DNA of 64,000 nt from Alphaproteobacteria bacterium (GCA_016869975.1 VGCZ01000021.1:1-64000), one strand, 5' to 3'. Shown: positions 1-8,594, numbered from the stretch's first letter. Made by a program: numbers and translations. Notes: generated by a model from the letters alone, not told the origin.

Positions 1-84
1 ATCGCCACACGCTACGACAAGCTCGCCCGAAACTTCCTCGCCTCTGTCTGCCTCGTCGCTGCTATCGTCTGGTGGATTTTATGA
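1..84 (+). mobile_element. C-terminal remnant of an IS5-type transposase
   Basis: Frame 1 is open from the window edge to a TGA at 82-84. It encodes a short tail containing RYDKLARNFLASV followed by a hydrophobic CLVAAIVWWIL end. That ending is characteristic of IS5-family DDE transposases. The catalytic residues lie off the left edge, so completeness cannot be judged. The sequence just after the stop (tctcgacccta at 87-97) could belong to the terminal inverted repeat, but the other end is not visible. Confidence 0.75.
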
Positions 85-441
85 GTCTCGACCCTAATCA
101 GTCGGTCGGCTTCCTCGACGCTGAGGTGGCGGTCCGATGGTCGGCTTCCTGATGGCATCACGCAGCAGGCCGATCTCGCAACTGACCGTGGAGGTGCTGA
201 CGCGCCGATCCATCGTCGTCCAGCGGCGCTTGCCACGTTCGCGCCTGGCGCGCTCGCCGCCTTCGCTAGGTGGTAGGTCCGCTGTTGCCGATAGGCCGGC
301 GCGTTATTGAAAGAGAACTTCCGCGCAATGTCGATACCGTCCTGTATCTAGCCGGCCGGCATGTAGAGGGGCACGGCGTCATACAAGGCGCTCGCCACAT
401 GCTCCAAACGATCCATCTTAGCTTCTCTCCCGATCATCGCT
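85..441. other. Stretch without a convincing gene next to the IS end
   Basis: No reading frame here has recognisable similarity or a good ribosome site. On the minus strand one frame from 437 downward is interrupted only by a TAG at 348-350. It begins with a 29-residue ORF (348-437) directly after the stop of the preceding small ORF. Because the same frame runs on into the transposase remnant, its openness is probably due to base composition. The 11-mer gtcggcttcct occurs twice (105-115 and 139-149). Confidence 0.4.
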
Positions 442-687
442 TCAGCTGTCCAGCCGCCGGGCGGACCGTCCGACCACGGCGATCCCCTCCAGCGGATCAT
501 CCGGGCTAATCTCGTCACCGCGCCACTCCCCGACGTGCGTGCCGGCGCCCTCCGCGTCGAGCCGGTAAACGTCGACCACAGTGATGCCGACGATCATCGT
601 CTGTGCCGAGCAGCGGCGGTCGCTGAAGCCGAGCTGATAGCCGCGCGCGGGAGAGACGCTAAGCTCCGGTCGCCGATCGCTATTCAT
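442..687 (-). CDS. Hypothetical protein, about 81 residues
   Basis: I do not recognise this protein. It starts at an ATG (685-687) that overlaps the distal stop (680-682) of the disrupted methyltransferase gene upstream, an arrangement typical of translational coupling. The predicted product is soluble, with an acidic middle (HVGEWRGDEISPDDPLEG) and no signal peptide or membrane segment. A longer in-frame start at 732 exists but would lie deep inside the upstream reading frame. It lies in the degenerate, lower-GC segment, so it may be a fragment; no family can be named. Confidence 0.35.
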   Translation of the reverse strand: MNSDRRPELSVSPARGYQLGFSDRRCSAQTMIVGITVVDVYRLDAEGAGTHVGEWRGDEISPDDPLEGIAVVGRSARRLDS

Positions 688-1741
688 GGCGACGCCATAT
701 GCGGTTGAAGAACTCAGGAATGATCGGGTCAACTCTGTCGAGCGACAGACGCCACTCTGGCTGGAACCGATAGTCGTCGGGGCTCATGTCGGTGCCATCA
801 TCGGGATTCTTCCAACTGATTCACTGCTTCAGGAAGATGATCCGTCGCGACAGCGACTGGAACAGGTTGAGGTACAGGTCGACTTGCGAGCGCGACATTT
901 CGGGAAGCGTGCTGATTGACAGTACAACATCGAAATACCCCGGCGGAAACTTCGTGATCTGGTTGGCGCTGAAGAATGCGACATCGGCGTTCGCGATTTC
1001 CTCGGCGACGTCCTCGAATCTGTCGAATGGTCTGAACTGAAAGATGCGCCGGTCGGGGAGCACGTTGGAGATGTACCACTGAGAAACACAGAGCGCCGGC
1101 GGGATGTCGAAGATGCAGTAAGGTGCTGCGTTGCGGGTAGCTGCGAATACGTAGGCGAGGCGGCCGGAACCTGCGCCGATCTCGGCGATTCTCGGCGGCG
1201 ACGTGTTGGCTCCAAGCGCTTCAAGAACGGCGTTGGCTGCGATGATCGAATGGGCGAGATCCTGGCTGATCCGTTTGCCCGACTGGACGGTCCTGATCGG
1301 GTTGCCGATCTCAGGCTCGGCTAAGGTACGATGCAGCCCTGCCGCGTCCAGGCGCAGCATTACGTCCCACATATAGCCGACCATCAGGCGGTAGTCGTTC
1401 AGCTCATCCCTCGTTAGCGTCTTGGGCTGCGCCATGTTGGTAAAGCGAATGGTCGCTTTGCCCTCGATGCGGGTGCGCCATGGCCGCAGGGTCGGGCGCC
1501 GGAGCCACTGGGACCGGACATTCCGGTAGACCGATGACTTCCTGTCGACGATCCAGTTGAAATAGTTCTGTGATAGGGAGCGCTTGAAGTTCGCGATGCC
1601 ATCGGCCCGAAGCATCGCGAGGTTCTTCCTAGTCAGATCCTTCCAGAACAGCGATGGTGCAAAGCGGCTGTCGCGCTCCAACTCCATCTCCATTCTCTTC
1701 GTGAGAGCTTCGAAGTCATCGATTAGGTCGCTTTGGTTCAT
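680..1741 (-). pseudogene. Sugar O-methyltransferase-like gene with an internal TGA
   Basis: The intact part (1741 down to a TGA at 821-823) encodes 306 residues with a SAM-binding loop, AEIGAGSGRLAYVF, at about residues 184-197. This resembles the 'putative sugar O-methyltransferase' family often found in polysaccharide loci. The frame stays open past the TGA for 46 more codons, to a TAG at 680-682. Those codons read ISWKNPDDGTDM, then PEWRLSLDRVDPIIPEFFN, which is the kind of C-terminal segment the family has after a KQW motif. I therefore infer that a Trp codon (TGG) mutated to TGA, or that the stop is read through. Upstream, a possible ribosome site (AGGACA) precedes the ATG. GC content is visibly lower than in the flanking core genes. 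Confidence 0.65.
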
Positions 1742-1778
1742 CGAGTCACTGTCCTAATGTCTCAGCGCCACCAGGAAG

Positions 1779-1958
1779 TCACGGAGGGGTGCGCGCAGTG
1801 TTCTTTGCATCCGCCAGAATTTGCTCAAACCGGCTAACCGGCTTAGGCGTCGCCATTTGGGCTAGCTGGAATAAGACTTCGACATCGAGCGGGTAAAGCG
1901 CAATCTCGCGTATCTCGGTTCTCTGTAGGAGGTCAGCTGCCGCACTAGCAATGATCAT
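1779..1958 (-). CDS. Small ORF of 59 residues, unknown
   Basis: An ATG at 1956-1958 opens a 59-residue frame ending at TGA 1779-1781, 37 bases before the start of the methyltransferase pseudogene and on the same strand. The product (begins MIIASAAADLLQRTEIREIA) looks helical and soluble. I recognise no family and see no strong ribosome site. The frame also extends upstream of the ATG, so this could be the tail of another broken gene. Confidence 0.3.
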   Translation of the reverse strand: MIIASAAADLLQRTEIREIALYPLDVEVLFQLAQMATPKPVSRFEQILADAKNTARTPP

Positions 1959-2013
1959 GGACCTGGATTGGGTCGTTGGTCGATAGTCGTCAACCGGGAG
2001 TTGTCGAAATCTT

Positions 2014-2234
2014 CTACAGCCCGACTAGCATCTGCCCGATCAACTTGCAGGTCACACAGGGCTCCGCGTGTCCCTCCGGCATGTAGCGCGACACGTCCCG
2101 GTCCCGTCGCAATCGAGGTAGGTGATCTCGCCGGCGACCTCGTCGAGCGATACGACGTCGAGTAGGCCCTCACGCCGCACGAAGTCGCCGAGGAAGATGA
2201 CGTGAAGCGCCGACCTATCGATCCGCGAGGTCAT
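2014..2234 (-). pseudogene. Small CxxC (zinc-ribbon-like) protein gene with a frameshift
   Basis: The ATG at 2232-2234 overlaps the end of the ligase remnant. The first frame reads ALHVIFLGDFVRREGLLDV and then ITYLDCDGTGT. At about 2095-2105 the sense continues in another frame as SRYMPEGHAEPCVTCK, LIGQMLVGL and a TAG at 2014-2016. Joined, this gives CDGTGT(W)SRYMPEG...CVTCK, a pattern like small alphaproteobacterial hypotheticals with one C-x-G-T-G motif and one CxxC motif. A single missing G (expected TGG at the junction) would explain the shift. The family's function is unknown; zinc binding is only suggested by the cysteines. Confidence 0.5.
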
Positions 2235-3019
2235 TGCGCAGCCCCTCGAACTTGGGGAGTCGCAGCCGACCATCGGCGCTCTTGTTCAGACAAGCGACCT
2301 CGACCAGCACTTTCGGCTCGACCGGCTTCGCCTTTCGGTTCCTCGGCATGCCAGCGAGTGGTGACCGCGGTACGATCATCGGATCGAGCCGGCGTGTCAG
2401 CTCCTTCAGGTCGGGCGCCGTGAAGCCATGAGCGACGGTGCCGGCGTAGACGATCCTTCTGCCTTCCTCTCGGCCAAGGAGCGAGCCTTAGGGAGAGTCG
2501 AGGCGCTTCGACACGATGCACTCGAGCTTCAGCCGGTACGTGCCTTCGCAGACTTGCCTGGCCGAATTCGACTTACTGCAGTTGCGCGCCGCCCTTGTCT
2601 ATAGGCTCGCGCAGCCGGTTCCTGCGGACGACGTAGTGCTCGCTGCGGAGATCCTCGCCGTCGTGCCACAGCAGGTCGAACACCTGATAGACGATGTCGG
2701 GCGAAGGCTCGCCGAGCTGCCGGCGCAGTTTGCGCAAGTCGGGTAGGCCGCCTGTCAGCGCGACCACCTCGCCGTCGACGATGGCGTCCTCGGCGCGCGG
2801 CCAGGATAGGGCCTCGGCGACCAGCGCAAAGGTCTTGCTCCAGTCGTTGCCGCGGCGGGTGGATATCTTGACTGACCGGTTCCTGCGATGCGCCTGGCCG
2901 CGGTAGCTGTCCCATTTAACCTCGTGCGCCCAGCCATCGCCCGTCGGCGGCTTGCCGTGGGACGGGTCGCTGGTCTCGATGGAGCCCGGCATCTGCGGGC
3001 GGCTGACGACGCTTGGCAC
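2215..3019 (-). pseudogene. Degenerate ATP-dependent DNA ligase (LigD ligase-domain type)
   Basis: Three pieces of one ligase are visible. The N-terminal piece (2573-3019) includes the nucleotidyl-transfer motif region GWAHEVKWDSYR, where the usual KxDG has become KWDS, and then ISTRRGNDW, AIVDGEVVAL and YQVFDLLWHDGEDL; it stops at 2573. A middle piece in another frame reads LECIVSKRLDSP and is cut by a TAA at 2488-2490. The C-terminal OB-fold piece reads RIVYAGTVAHGF, LKELTRRLDP and ADGRLRLPKFEGLRND, ending with TAG at 2215-2217. The spacing between the second and third pieces is too short, so sequence has been lost. An active ligase is very unlikely. LigD works with Ku in non-homologous end joining; no ku gene is present here. 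Confidence 0.75.
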
Positions 3020-3454
3020 GGCCGACTCAATGCGTGGCGCCCCGGTCGTTCCCGCCTGGATCGGAACGATGGCTCGACATGGGTCGGCAAGCAGACCGTT
3101 GTCGGCTCATTCGTGCCGCTCTCCGAGCATCGGGGTAACTCGGCAAACCGCCGGAGCGCCACGTCGCTGCGCGCGGCGATCACCGCCTCAATGCCGACCT
3201 CCGGCCGGGCGAAGGGCAATCCCTCGTATCGCAGAACAGCACCAGCGACCCCGCTGGCGGACGAGGTCGGAGCGCATGCCGAGGCGCGGGCTGGGCTGCG
3301 GGGACATGGCCAACATTACCAGAGAATAGCCCGCCAACGCCTTGTACCACTGGTGTGCCACCGAATGGCACAAACCGGCGTCTTTGTTCCCGACATCGAC
3401 CAGATGTGGAAAAGGCGCGAGCCCCGGAAACGCCCGGAAACCCGCGCCTTTATT
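3020..3454. other. Gap of about 435 bases with no supported gene
   Basis: Several overlapping frames exist on both strands but none has recognisable motifs or a clear ribosome site. The segment lies immediately downstream of the 3' end of tRNA-Pro, where integrated elements usually start, and upstream of the ligase remnant. It may contain further decayed sequence; one minus-strand frame (3188-3373) looks protein-like but is not identifiable. Confidence 0.35.
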
Positions 3455-3530
3455 GGTCGGAGTGAGAGGATTCGAACCTCCGGCCCCTAGCTCCCGAAGC
3501 TAGTGCTCTACCAGGCTGAGCTACACTCCG
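3455..3530 (-). tRNA. tRNA-Pro, anticodon CGG
   Basis: The minus strand folds as a tRNA. The acceptor arm CGGAGTG pairs with CACTCCG, followed by ACCA encoded at 3455-3458. A D-arm GCTC/GAGC is present. The anticodon stem CTAGC/GCTAG closes the loop TTCGGGA, giving anticodon CGG (Pro). The T-loop is TTCGAAT. The encoded CCA end faces the decayed accessory region, so the gene is a candidate integration site. Confidence 0.95.
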
Positions 3531-3702
3531 GCGGTGGGCTGCGCGCCGTCTCGGGCGCGAAGCGGCGCGGGTTATAGCGCCCGCTTGTGGCCCTAGCAAG
3601 GCCGGTCCGGCATGGCCGCCCGAGCCCGCCAGGCGGCTTGTCGGGCCCGCGCGTGGCACATAACGTCGCGGCGGGAGAAATCGCTCGAGGGAGTCTGTTG
3701 TC

Positions 3703-4566
3703 ATGACCGCGCCCGATCGCCTGCGTGCCTTGCTGAAGAAGCCCGACTTCGTCGTCATGCCGGCGGTGTGGGACGGCCTGACCGCCAAATTGTGCGCCGG
3801 CGCGGGCTTCGACACCGCGTTCCTGTCGGGCTCCTGCATCGCGGCAAGCCGGCTGGGCGGCCCCGACCTCGACCTCGTGTCCTTTGGCGAGATGTTCGAT
3901 TCGTTCAACATGGTGCACGGCGCGGCGCCCGACCTGCTGGTGCTGGCCGACGGCGATCACGGCTACGGCAACGCCATGAACGTGCAGCGTACTGTGCGCG
4001 CCTATGGCCGCGCCGGCGCCGCCGCCGTGCTGATCGAGGACAAGATCACGCCGCGCGCGCTGACCTCGGCCGGCAAGCCCTGTCTGCCGCGCCAGGAAGC
4101 GCGCATGAAGATCCGCGCCGCGGTCGAGGCGGCCAAGGATTCCGGCATACTTGTGCTGGCGCGCACCGATTGTCGCCCGACACAGGGAATCGACGAGGCG
4201 GTGGCGCGCATCGAGATGTATGTCGAGGAGGGCGCCGACATCCTGTTCCTCGATTCGCCGGCCGACGAGGGCGAGATCAAGCGCGCGGTGGCGGCGGCCA
4301 AGGGCAAGCCATCCTTCGCCGTGCTGTCGCCCGGCGCGCCGCGCTCGACACCCTCGCAGACGGAAGCCGCCGCGCTGGGCTTCAAGATCGGCACCTATCC
4401 GACTGTCATGCTGTCGCCGGCGACTGCCGGCATGAAGGCCGGTCTGGCAGCGCTGAAGGCGGGCGGCGCGGCGGCGACGAGCGCGCTGCCGCCGCCCGAG
4501 CTGCGCGCGACCCTGGGCTACGACGACTACGACGTGCAGGCCAAGCCGTTCGTGCTGAAGGCTTGA
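3703..4566 (+). CDS. Isocitrate lyase/PEP mutase superfamily enzyme
   Basis: The 287-residue length and motifs fit the superfamily of metal-dependent C-C or C-P lyases that act on 2-substituted succinates, malates or phosphonopyruvate. Seen directly: the metal-binding loop DGDHGYGN (83-90), IEDK (111-114), and ARTD (153-156). The KKCGH loop of true isocitrate lyases is absent, so a carboxyphosphonoenolpyruvate mutase, dimethylmalate lyase or oxaloacetate decarboxylase relative is more likely; the substrate cannot be chosen. The ATG follows a GAGGGAG site. It is transcribed toward a convergent flavoprotein gene and the two stop codons lie inside a small hairpin (4564-4579). Confidence 0.85.
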   Translation: MTAPDRLRALLKKPDFVVMPAVWDGLTAKLCAGAGFDTAFLSGSCIAASRLGGPDLDLVSFGEMFDSFNMVHGAAPDLLVLADGDHGYGNAMNVQRTVRAYGRAGAAAVLIEDKITPRALTSAGKPCLPRQEARMKIRAAVEAAKDSGILVLARTDCRPTQGIDEAVARIEMYVEEGADILFLDSPADEGEIKRAVAAAKGKPSFAVLSPGAPRSTPSQTEAAALGFKIGTYPTVMLSPATAGMKAGLAALKAGGAAATSALPPPELRATLGYDDYDVQAKPFVLKA

Positions 4567-4579
4567 GACCGCCGTCTCA
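4564..4579. terminator. Small hairpin between convergent stop codons
   Basis: TGAGAC (4564-4569) pairs perfectly with GTCTCA (4574-4579) around a CGCC loop. The two stop codons of the convergent genes form part of the arms. There is no T-tract, so a terminator role is only suggested by position. Confidence 0.3.
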
Positions 4580-5893
4580 GCGATCGAAGCGATCGCGTAG
4601 GCGCAGCCAGGCGCCGCCGGCGGCGACGTAAAGGCGGCGCAGTCGGTGGAAGGGAATCGTGCTGAGCGACGTCACCGGCATCGGAGACGTTTCAGGGTCG
4701 GCGCCGTCGAGCAGATCGGCGAGCACCGGCCCGATGGCGCAGCACCATGCCACGCCCTTGCCATTGCAGCCGATGTGGGCGAAGGCGCCGTCGCCCAGGG
4801 CGAAGATGCGCGGCAGGCGGTCGACAGTGATCGCCACCTGGCCGCCCCAGCTATGCTCGATCGGCCGATCGGCCAGCTCGGGATAGAGCCGAGCCAAGGT
4901 CTCGCGCTGCAGGTTGAAGTCGCCGTCATGCTTCGGCGCCGAGGCCTTGCCCTTGCCGCCGATGATCAGCCGGCCGTGGCTGTCGCTGCGAAAGTAGCGC
5001 AGCACACGACGCGTGTCGGAGACCGATTGGCCCTGCGGGATCACGCGCGCGTTGCCCAGCGGCGCGGTCGCGATCTGGAAGCTCCAGACCGGCAGGGTCG
5101 CCTCGCGCAGATGCGGCCAGATATTGCCCGCGAGCGCATTGGTCGCCATCAGCAGGCGCGGCGCCACCACCGATCCGTTCGGCGTGCTGACCCGCCAGCC
5201 CGCACCATTGCGCGCGATCGCCGTCGCCGGGCTGTTGCCATGAACCTGCACGCCGAGCCTCTGCGCCGTGCGCGCCATCTCGCGCACCAGCGACAATGGC
5301 TGCACCGCGCCACCGCCTTCATGGATCCAGCCACCGATATAAGCTTCGCTGCCGACGAGCGCGCGGAACTCGGCGCGGTCGAGCATGCGCGCCGGCGCAC
5401 CGACCTTCTGGAGCCCCGCGACGCGCTGGCGCCCTTCGTCCAGCGCCGTCTCCGTATCGGCGGCCTGGATCCAGCCCGTGCGCACCGGCTCGCAATCGAG
5501 GCCCAGCCGTTCGATCAAGGCGAAGGTGTTGTCGGCGGTTTTGGCCCCCCAGCGGTGCAGCCGCTCGCCGCGCTCACGGCCATAGGCGTCGACCAGCTCG
5601 TCGGGCAGGTGCCGCGCCCCGGGAATCACCTGACCGCCGTTGCGGCCCGAGGCGCCCCAGCCCGGCTCGACCGCCTCCAGGACACGCACGCCGCGGCCGC
5701 GTTCGGCGAGGCTGATCGCTGTCGACAGCCCGCTGAAGCCGCCGCCGACGATCACGACGTCGGCTTCCACCGCTTCCTGGAGCGGCGGCGTCGACTGCGC
5801 GGGCCGCGCGGTGGCGCCCCACAGCGAGGCCGACAGCGGCGGATGCGCGTCGGTGCCGTCGATGGTTGGCGCCGCGGTGTGTGGCATCGGCAT
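4577..5893 (-). CDS. FAD-dependent amine/amino acid oxidoreductase (DAO family)
   Basis: The 438-residue protein has an N-terminal dinucleotide-binding motif, DVVIVGGGFSGLSTA (about 45-59), then ASGRNGGQV, which is typical of the glycine oxidase/gamma-glutamylputrescine oxidase (PuuB/OrdL) branch. A second FAD contact region near the C-terminus contains HIGCNGKGVA. It probably oxidises an amine or amino acid to an imine with release of hydrogen peroxide or electron transfer; the substrate is unknown. The start is the ATG at 5893, preceded by GGAAAGGG; longer in-frame starts run into the divergent gene. It faces a C45-type acyltransferase and an amidase, suggesting use of amide or amine substrates. 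Confidence 0.85.
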   Translation of the reverse strand: MPMPHTAAPTIDGTDAHPPLSASLWGATARPAQSTPPLQEAVEADVVIVGGGFSGLSTAISLAERGRGVRVLEAVEPGWGASGRNGGQVIPGARHLPDELVDAYGRERGERLHRWGAKTADNTFALIERLGLDCEPVRTGWIQAADTETALDEGRQRVAGLQKVGAPARMLDRAEFRALVGSEAYIGGWIHEGGGAVQPLSLVREMARTAQRLGVQVHGNSPATAIARNGAGWRVSTPNGSVVAPRLLMATNALAGNIWPHLREATLPVWSFQIATAPLGNARVIPQGQSVSDTRRVLRYFRSDSHGRLIIGGKGKASAPKHDGDFNLQRETLARLYPELADRPIEHSWGGQVAITVDRLPRIFALGDGAFAHIGCNGKGVAWCCAIGPVLADLLDGADPETSPMPVTSLSTIPFHRLRRLYVAAGGAWLRLRDRFDR

Positions 5894-5964
5894 GAAATGC
5901 CCTTTCCCATGAGATATGGAAAGGGCAATGTCGCGCGGGTCGGCGCCGGGGAGGAATGACCGCC

Positions 5965-7107
5965 ATGATCGAGCCTTGTCCCCTGATCGAGCTGTCGGGC
6001 GCGCCGTACGAGCGCGGCCGCGACTATGGCCGCAAGGCGCAGGCGCGCATCGCCAAGGGCATCGCGCACTATTCAGGCCAGCTGAAGGCGCTGTCGATCG
6101 GCCCAACCGAGATCAAGGGGCTGGTGAACGACTACCTGCCGTTGATCGAAGGCTTCGATGCGGGCTTCGTCGTGGAAATGCGCGGCATCGCTGAGGGCGC
6201 CAATGTCTCCTTCGAGGAGATCGCGCTGCTCAATGCCCGCACCGAGATCCTGAAGATGGCGCAGCGCCCGGATCTGCGTGCCCGGCTGGCCGCGTCGCTG
6301 GCGAAAGACGAGCCGGATGGCTGCACCGGGGTGGTGGCGCTGCCCGGCGCCACGCGCGCCGGCAAGCTGATCCATGCCCAGAACTGGGACTGGAAGGTGG
6401 AATGCGCCGAGACCGCCGTCGTGCTGCGCATCCGCCGCGACGATGGTCCCGACGTGCTGACTTTCGTCGAAGCCGGTGGCCTGGCGCGCAGCGGCATGAA
6501 CTCGGCCGGCATCGCGATCACCGCGAACTATCTCGAATCTGACCGCGACTACGGTCAGGTTGGCGTGCCCCTGGCGCTGATCCGGCGCAAGGTCCTCGAC
6601 ACCGAGCATGTCGCGCTGGCGATGCGCGCGGTCTACGCGACGCCGAAGTCGGCGTCGAACAACATGATCGTCAGCCACAAGCAGGGTGTGGCGATCGACT
6701 TCGAGTGCGCGCCGGACGAGACGTTCCAGGTCCATCCCGAGCGCGGCCTGCTGGTGCACGCCAACCATTGGCAGAGCCCGGTGGCCCTGGCGAAGCTCAA
6801 GGACACCGGCATCGCCAATACACCGGACAGCCTCTATCGCGACATCCGGGTACGCGACCTGCTGGCGCCGCAGATTGGCGACATCACCATCGACAACGTG
6901 AAGGCAGCGCTGTTCGACGATTTCGCCACACCATGGTCGGTGTGCCGGCCGCCGCGGCCGGGCGTCGCCAACAATCTCAGCGCCACGGTCGCGATGATCG
7001 TCATGGAGCCGGCCAGCGGTACCATGGATGTCGCCATGTTGCCGGCGCTGAACCGCACGTTTCAGCGGTTTGGGTTCGACGGCGCGGTGACGTTGCGCGC
7101 GGCCTAG
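5965..7107 (+). CDS. C45 family peptidase / acyl-CoA:6-APA acyltransferase-like protein
   Basis: This is an Ntn-hydrolase-fold protein of the isopenicillin N acyltransferase (C45) family, 380 residues from the chosen start. The family self-cleaves before a Cys that becomes the N-terminal nucleophile; here the candidate is C120 in DGCTGVV, followed by HAQNWDW (138-144), a family hallmark. Bacterial members usually hydrolyse or transfer acyl groups on amides and do not necessarily make penicillin. GGGGAGGA (5948-5955) is only one base from the ATG at 5956 but ten from the ATG at 5965, so 5965 is preferred. It is followed by an amidase on the same strand (66-base gap), probably an operon. Confidence 0.85.
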   Translation: MIEPCPLIELSGAPYERGRDYGRKAQARIAKGIAHYSGQLKALSIGPTEIKGLVNDYLPLIEGFDAGFVVEMRGIAEGANVSFEEIALLNARTEILKMAQRPDLRARLAASLAKDEPDGCTGVVALPGATRAGKLIHAQNWDWKVECAETAVVLRIRRDDGPDVLTFVEAGGLARSGMNSAGIAITANYLESDRDYGQVGVPLALIRRKVLDTEHVALAMRAVYATPKSASNNMIVSHKQGVAIDFECAPDETFQVHPERGLLVHANHWQSPVALAKLKDTGIANTPDSLYRDIRVRDLLAPQIGDITIDNVKAALFDDFATPWSVCRPPRPGVANNLSATVAMIVMEPASGTMDVAMLPALNRTFQRFGFDGAVTLRAA

Positions 7108-7172
7108 GCGAGGGGGCTCGCCGGTGATCGACTTCCTCGAGGGCATGCCGAAGGACGGGTAGGAGTGTCGAC

Positions 7173-8585
7173 ATGACCGATCTGTGGAAGCTCGACGGCG
7201 TGGAGACGGCGGCGCTGATCCGGGCCAAGAAGGCGTCGGCGCGCGAGGTTGTCGCCGACACGCTGAAGCGCCTCGACGCGGTGAACCCGACCATCAACGC
7301 CATCACCCTGGGGCTGCACGAGGAGGCGCTGGCCGCCGCCGACGCGGCCGACAAAGCGCTGGCGCGTGGCGACGCCGTAGGGCCGTTGCACGGCGTGCCG
7401 GCGACGACCAAGGTCAATCTCGACCAGAAGGGCTGCCCGACCGATGGCGGTGTGGTCGAGTACAAGAACCTGATGGCGGACCGCGATAACCCTGTTATCG
7501 CCAACATGCGCGCCGCGGGGATGATCATCGTCGGCCGCACCAACGCGCCGGCCTATTCGATGCGCTGGTTCACCGACAACGAGTTGCACGGGCGCACGCT
7601 CAATCCCTGGAACAAGGACCGCACCTGCGGCGGCTCCAGCGGCGGCGCGGCCGCGGCGACGGCGGCGGGCATCGGCGCCATCGGCCAGGGCAACGACATC
7701 GCCGGCTCGGTGCGCTTTCCCGCCTATTGCTGCGGCCTGGTGGGCTTGCGGCCGACCTACGGGCGCATTCCCAGCTTCAACTTCACCTCGACGGCGCGCC
7801 GGCAGGTCTCGGCGGCGCTCATGGCCGTGCAGGGACCGCTGACGCGCACGGTGCGCGACGCGCGGCTGGCGTTCCAGGCGATGTCGGTCGCCAGCCCCTA
7901 CGACAATCGCTGCGTCGACGCGCCGTTCGAGGGGCCGCCGGTGAAGAAGCCGATGCGCGTGGCGATGGTCGTCGATCCTGGCGGCCGCGGCGGCGTCGCG
8001 CCCGAGATCGACGCGGCGATCCAGCGGGCGGCGGCGTGGCTGACAGAGGCCGGCTACATCGTCGAAGCGGTCGAGCCGCCGGAGTTCGGCACGGTGATCG
8101 ATCTATGGGCGCAGCTGGCGATGGACGATGTCATCGCCGGGCTGGAGCCAATGGTCGAGAAGCATGGCGACCACGGCATTCGCACCTCGCTGGGATTGTG
8201 GCGCAAGGCCTTTCCCGCCAGCGGGCCGCAGCAGATGATCGAGGCCATGATGGAGCGCGATCGCTTGCTGCGCCTGTGGCAGCTCTTCCTCGAGGAGCGC
8301 CCGCTGATCCTCACGCACACCAGCGCCGAGTTGCCGTTCAAGGTCGGTCTCGATCTGGTGGACGTGGCGACGACGCAACGCATGATCCGCGCGCAGTCGA
8401 CCGAACTGGCCGTGCCGGTGCTCGGACTTCCGTCCATCGCCGTGCCAACTGGCGTGGCGGATGGCGTGCCGGTGGGCATCCAGCTGCTCGCCGGTCGCTA
8501 CCGCGAAGATCTTTGCCTGGAGGCCGCCGAGGCGATCGAGGCGCGTGCCGGCCTGCGCACGCCCGTCGATCCGTTCGTCTCGTGA
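7173..8585 (+). CDS. Amidase signature family hydrolase
   Basis: The 470-residue length matches the amidase signature family. The Ser-cisSer-Lys triad can be placed: K80 in PATTKVN, S155 in GGSSGGAAAA, and nucleophile S179 in GNDIAGSVRFPA. The usual GTDxGGS is changed to GNDIAGS, and AYCCG follows, so the substrate pocket may be unusual. It would hydrolyse a small amide or act in a GatA-like way; GatA itself is unlikely because no gatB or gatC is adjacent. It lies downstream of the C45-type gene and convergent to a GMC oxidoreductase. Confidence 0.9.
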   Translation: MTDLWKLDGVETAALIRAKKASAREVVADTLKRLDAVNPTINAITLGLHEEALAAADAADKALARGDAVGPLHGVPATTKVNLDQKGCPTDGGVVEYKNLMADRDNPVIANMRAAGMIIVGRTNAPAYSMRWFTDNELHGRTLNPWNKDRTCGGSSGGAAAATAAGIGAIGQGNDIAGSVRFPAYCCGLVGLRPTYGRIPSFNFTSTARRQVSAALMAVQGPLTRTVRDARLAFQAMSVASPYDNRCVDAPFEGPPVKKPMRVAMVVDPGGRGGVAPEIDAAIQRAAAWLTEAGYIVEAVEPPEFGTVIDLWAQLAMDDVIAGLEPMVEKHGDHGIRTSLGLWRKAFPASGPQQMIEAMMERDRLLRLWQLFLEERPLILTHTSAELPFKVGLDLVDVATTQRMIRAQSTELAVPVLGLPSIAVPTGVADGVPVGIQLLAGRYREDLCLEAAEAIEARAGLRTPVDPFVS

Positions 8586-8594
8586 TCAGCCCGA

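Noticed and set aside
12-437. Minus-strand frame open except for one TAG at 348-350
   Set aside because: It overlaps the transposase remnant and has no recognisable domain; openness is probably due to base composition.
7123-7161. Short GTG frame (VIDFLEGMPKDG) between the C45-type gene and the amidase
   Set aside because: Only 12 codons, no homologue and no function suggested; probably leftover sequence.
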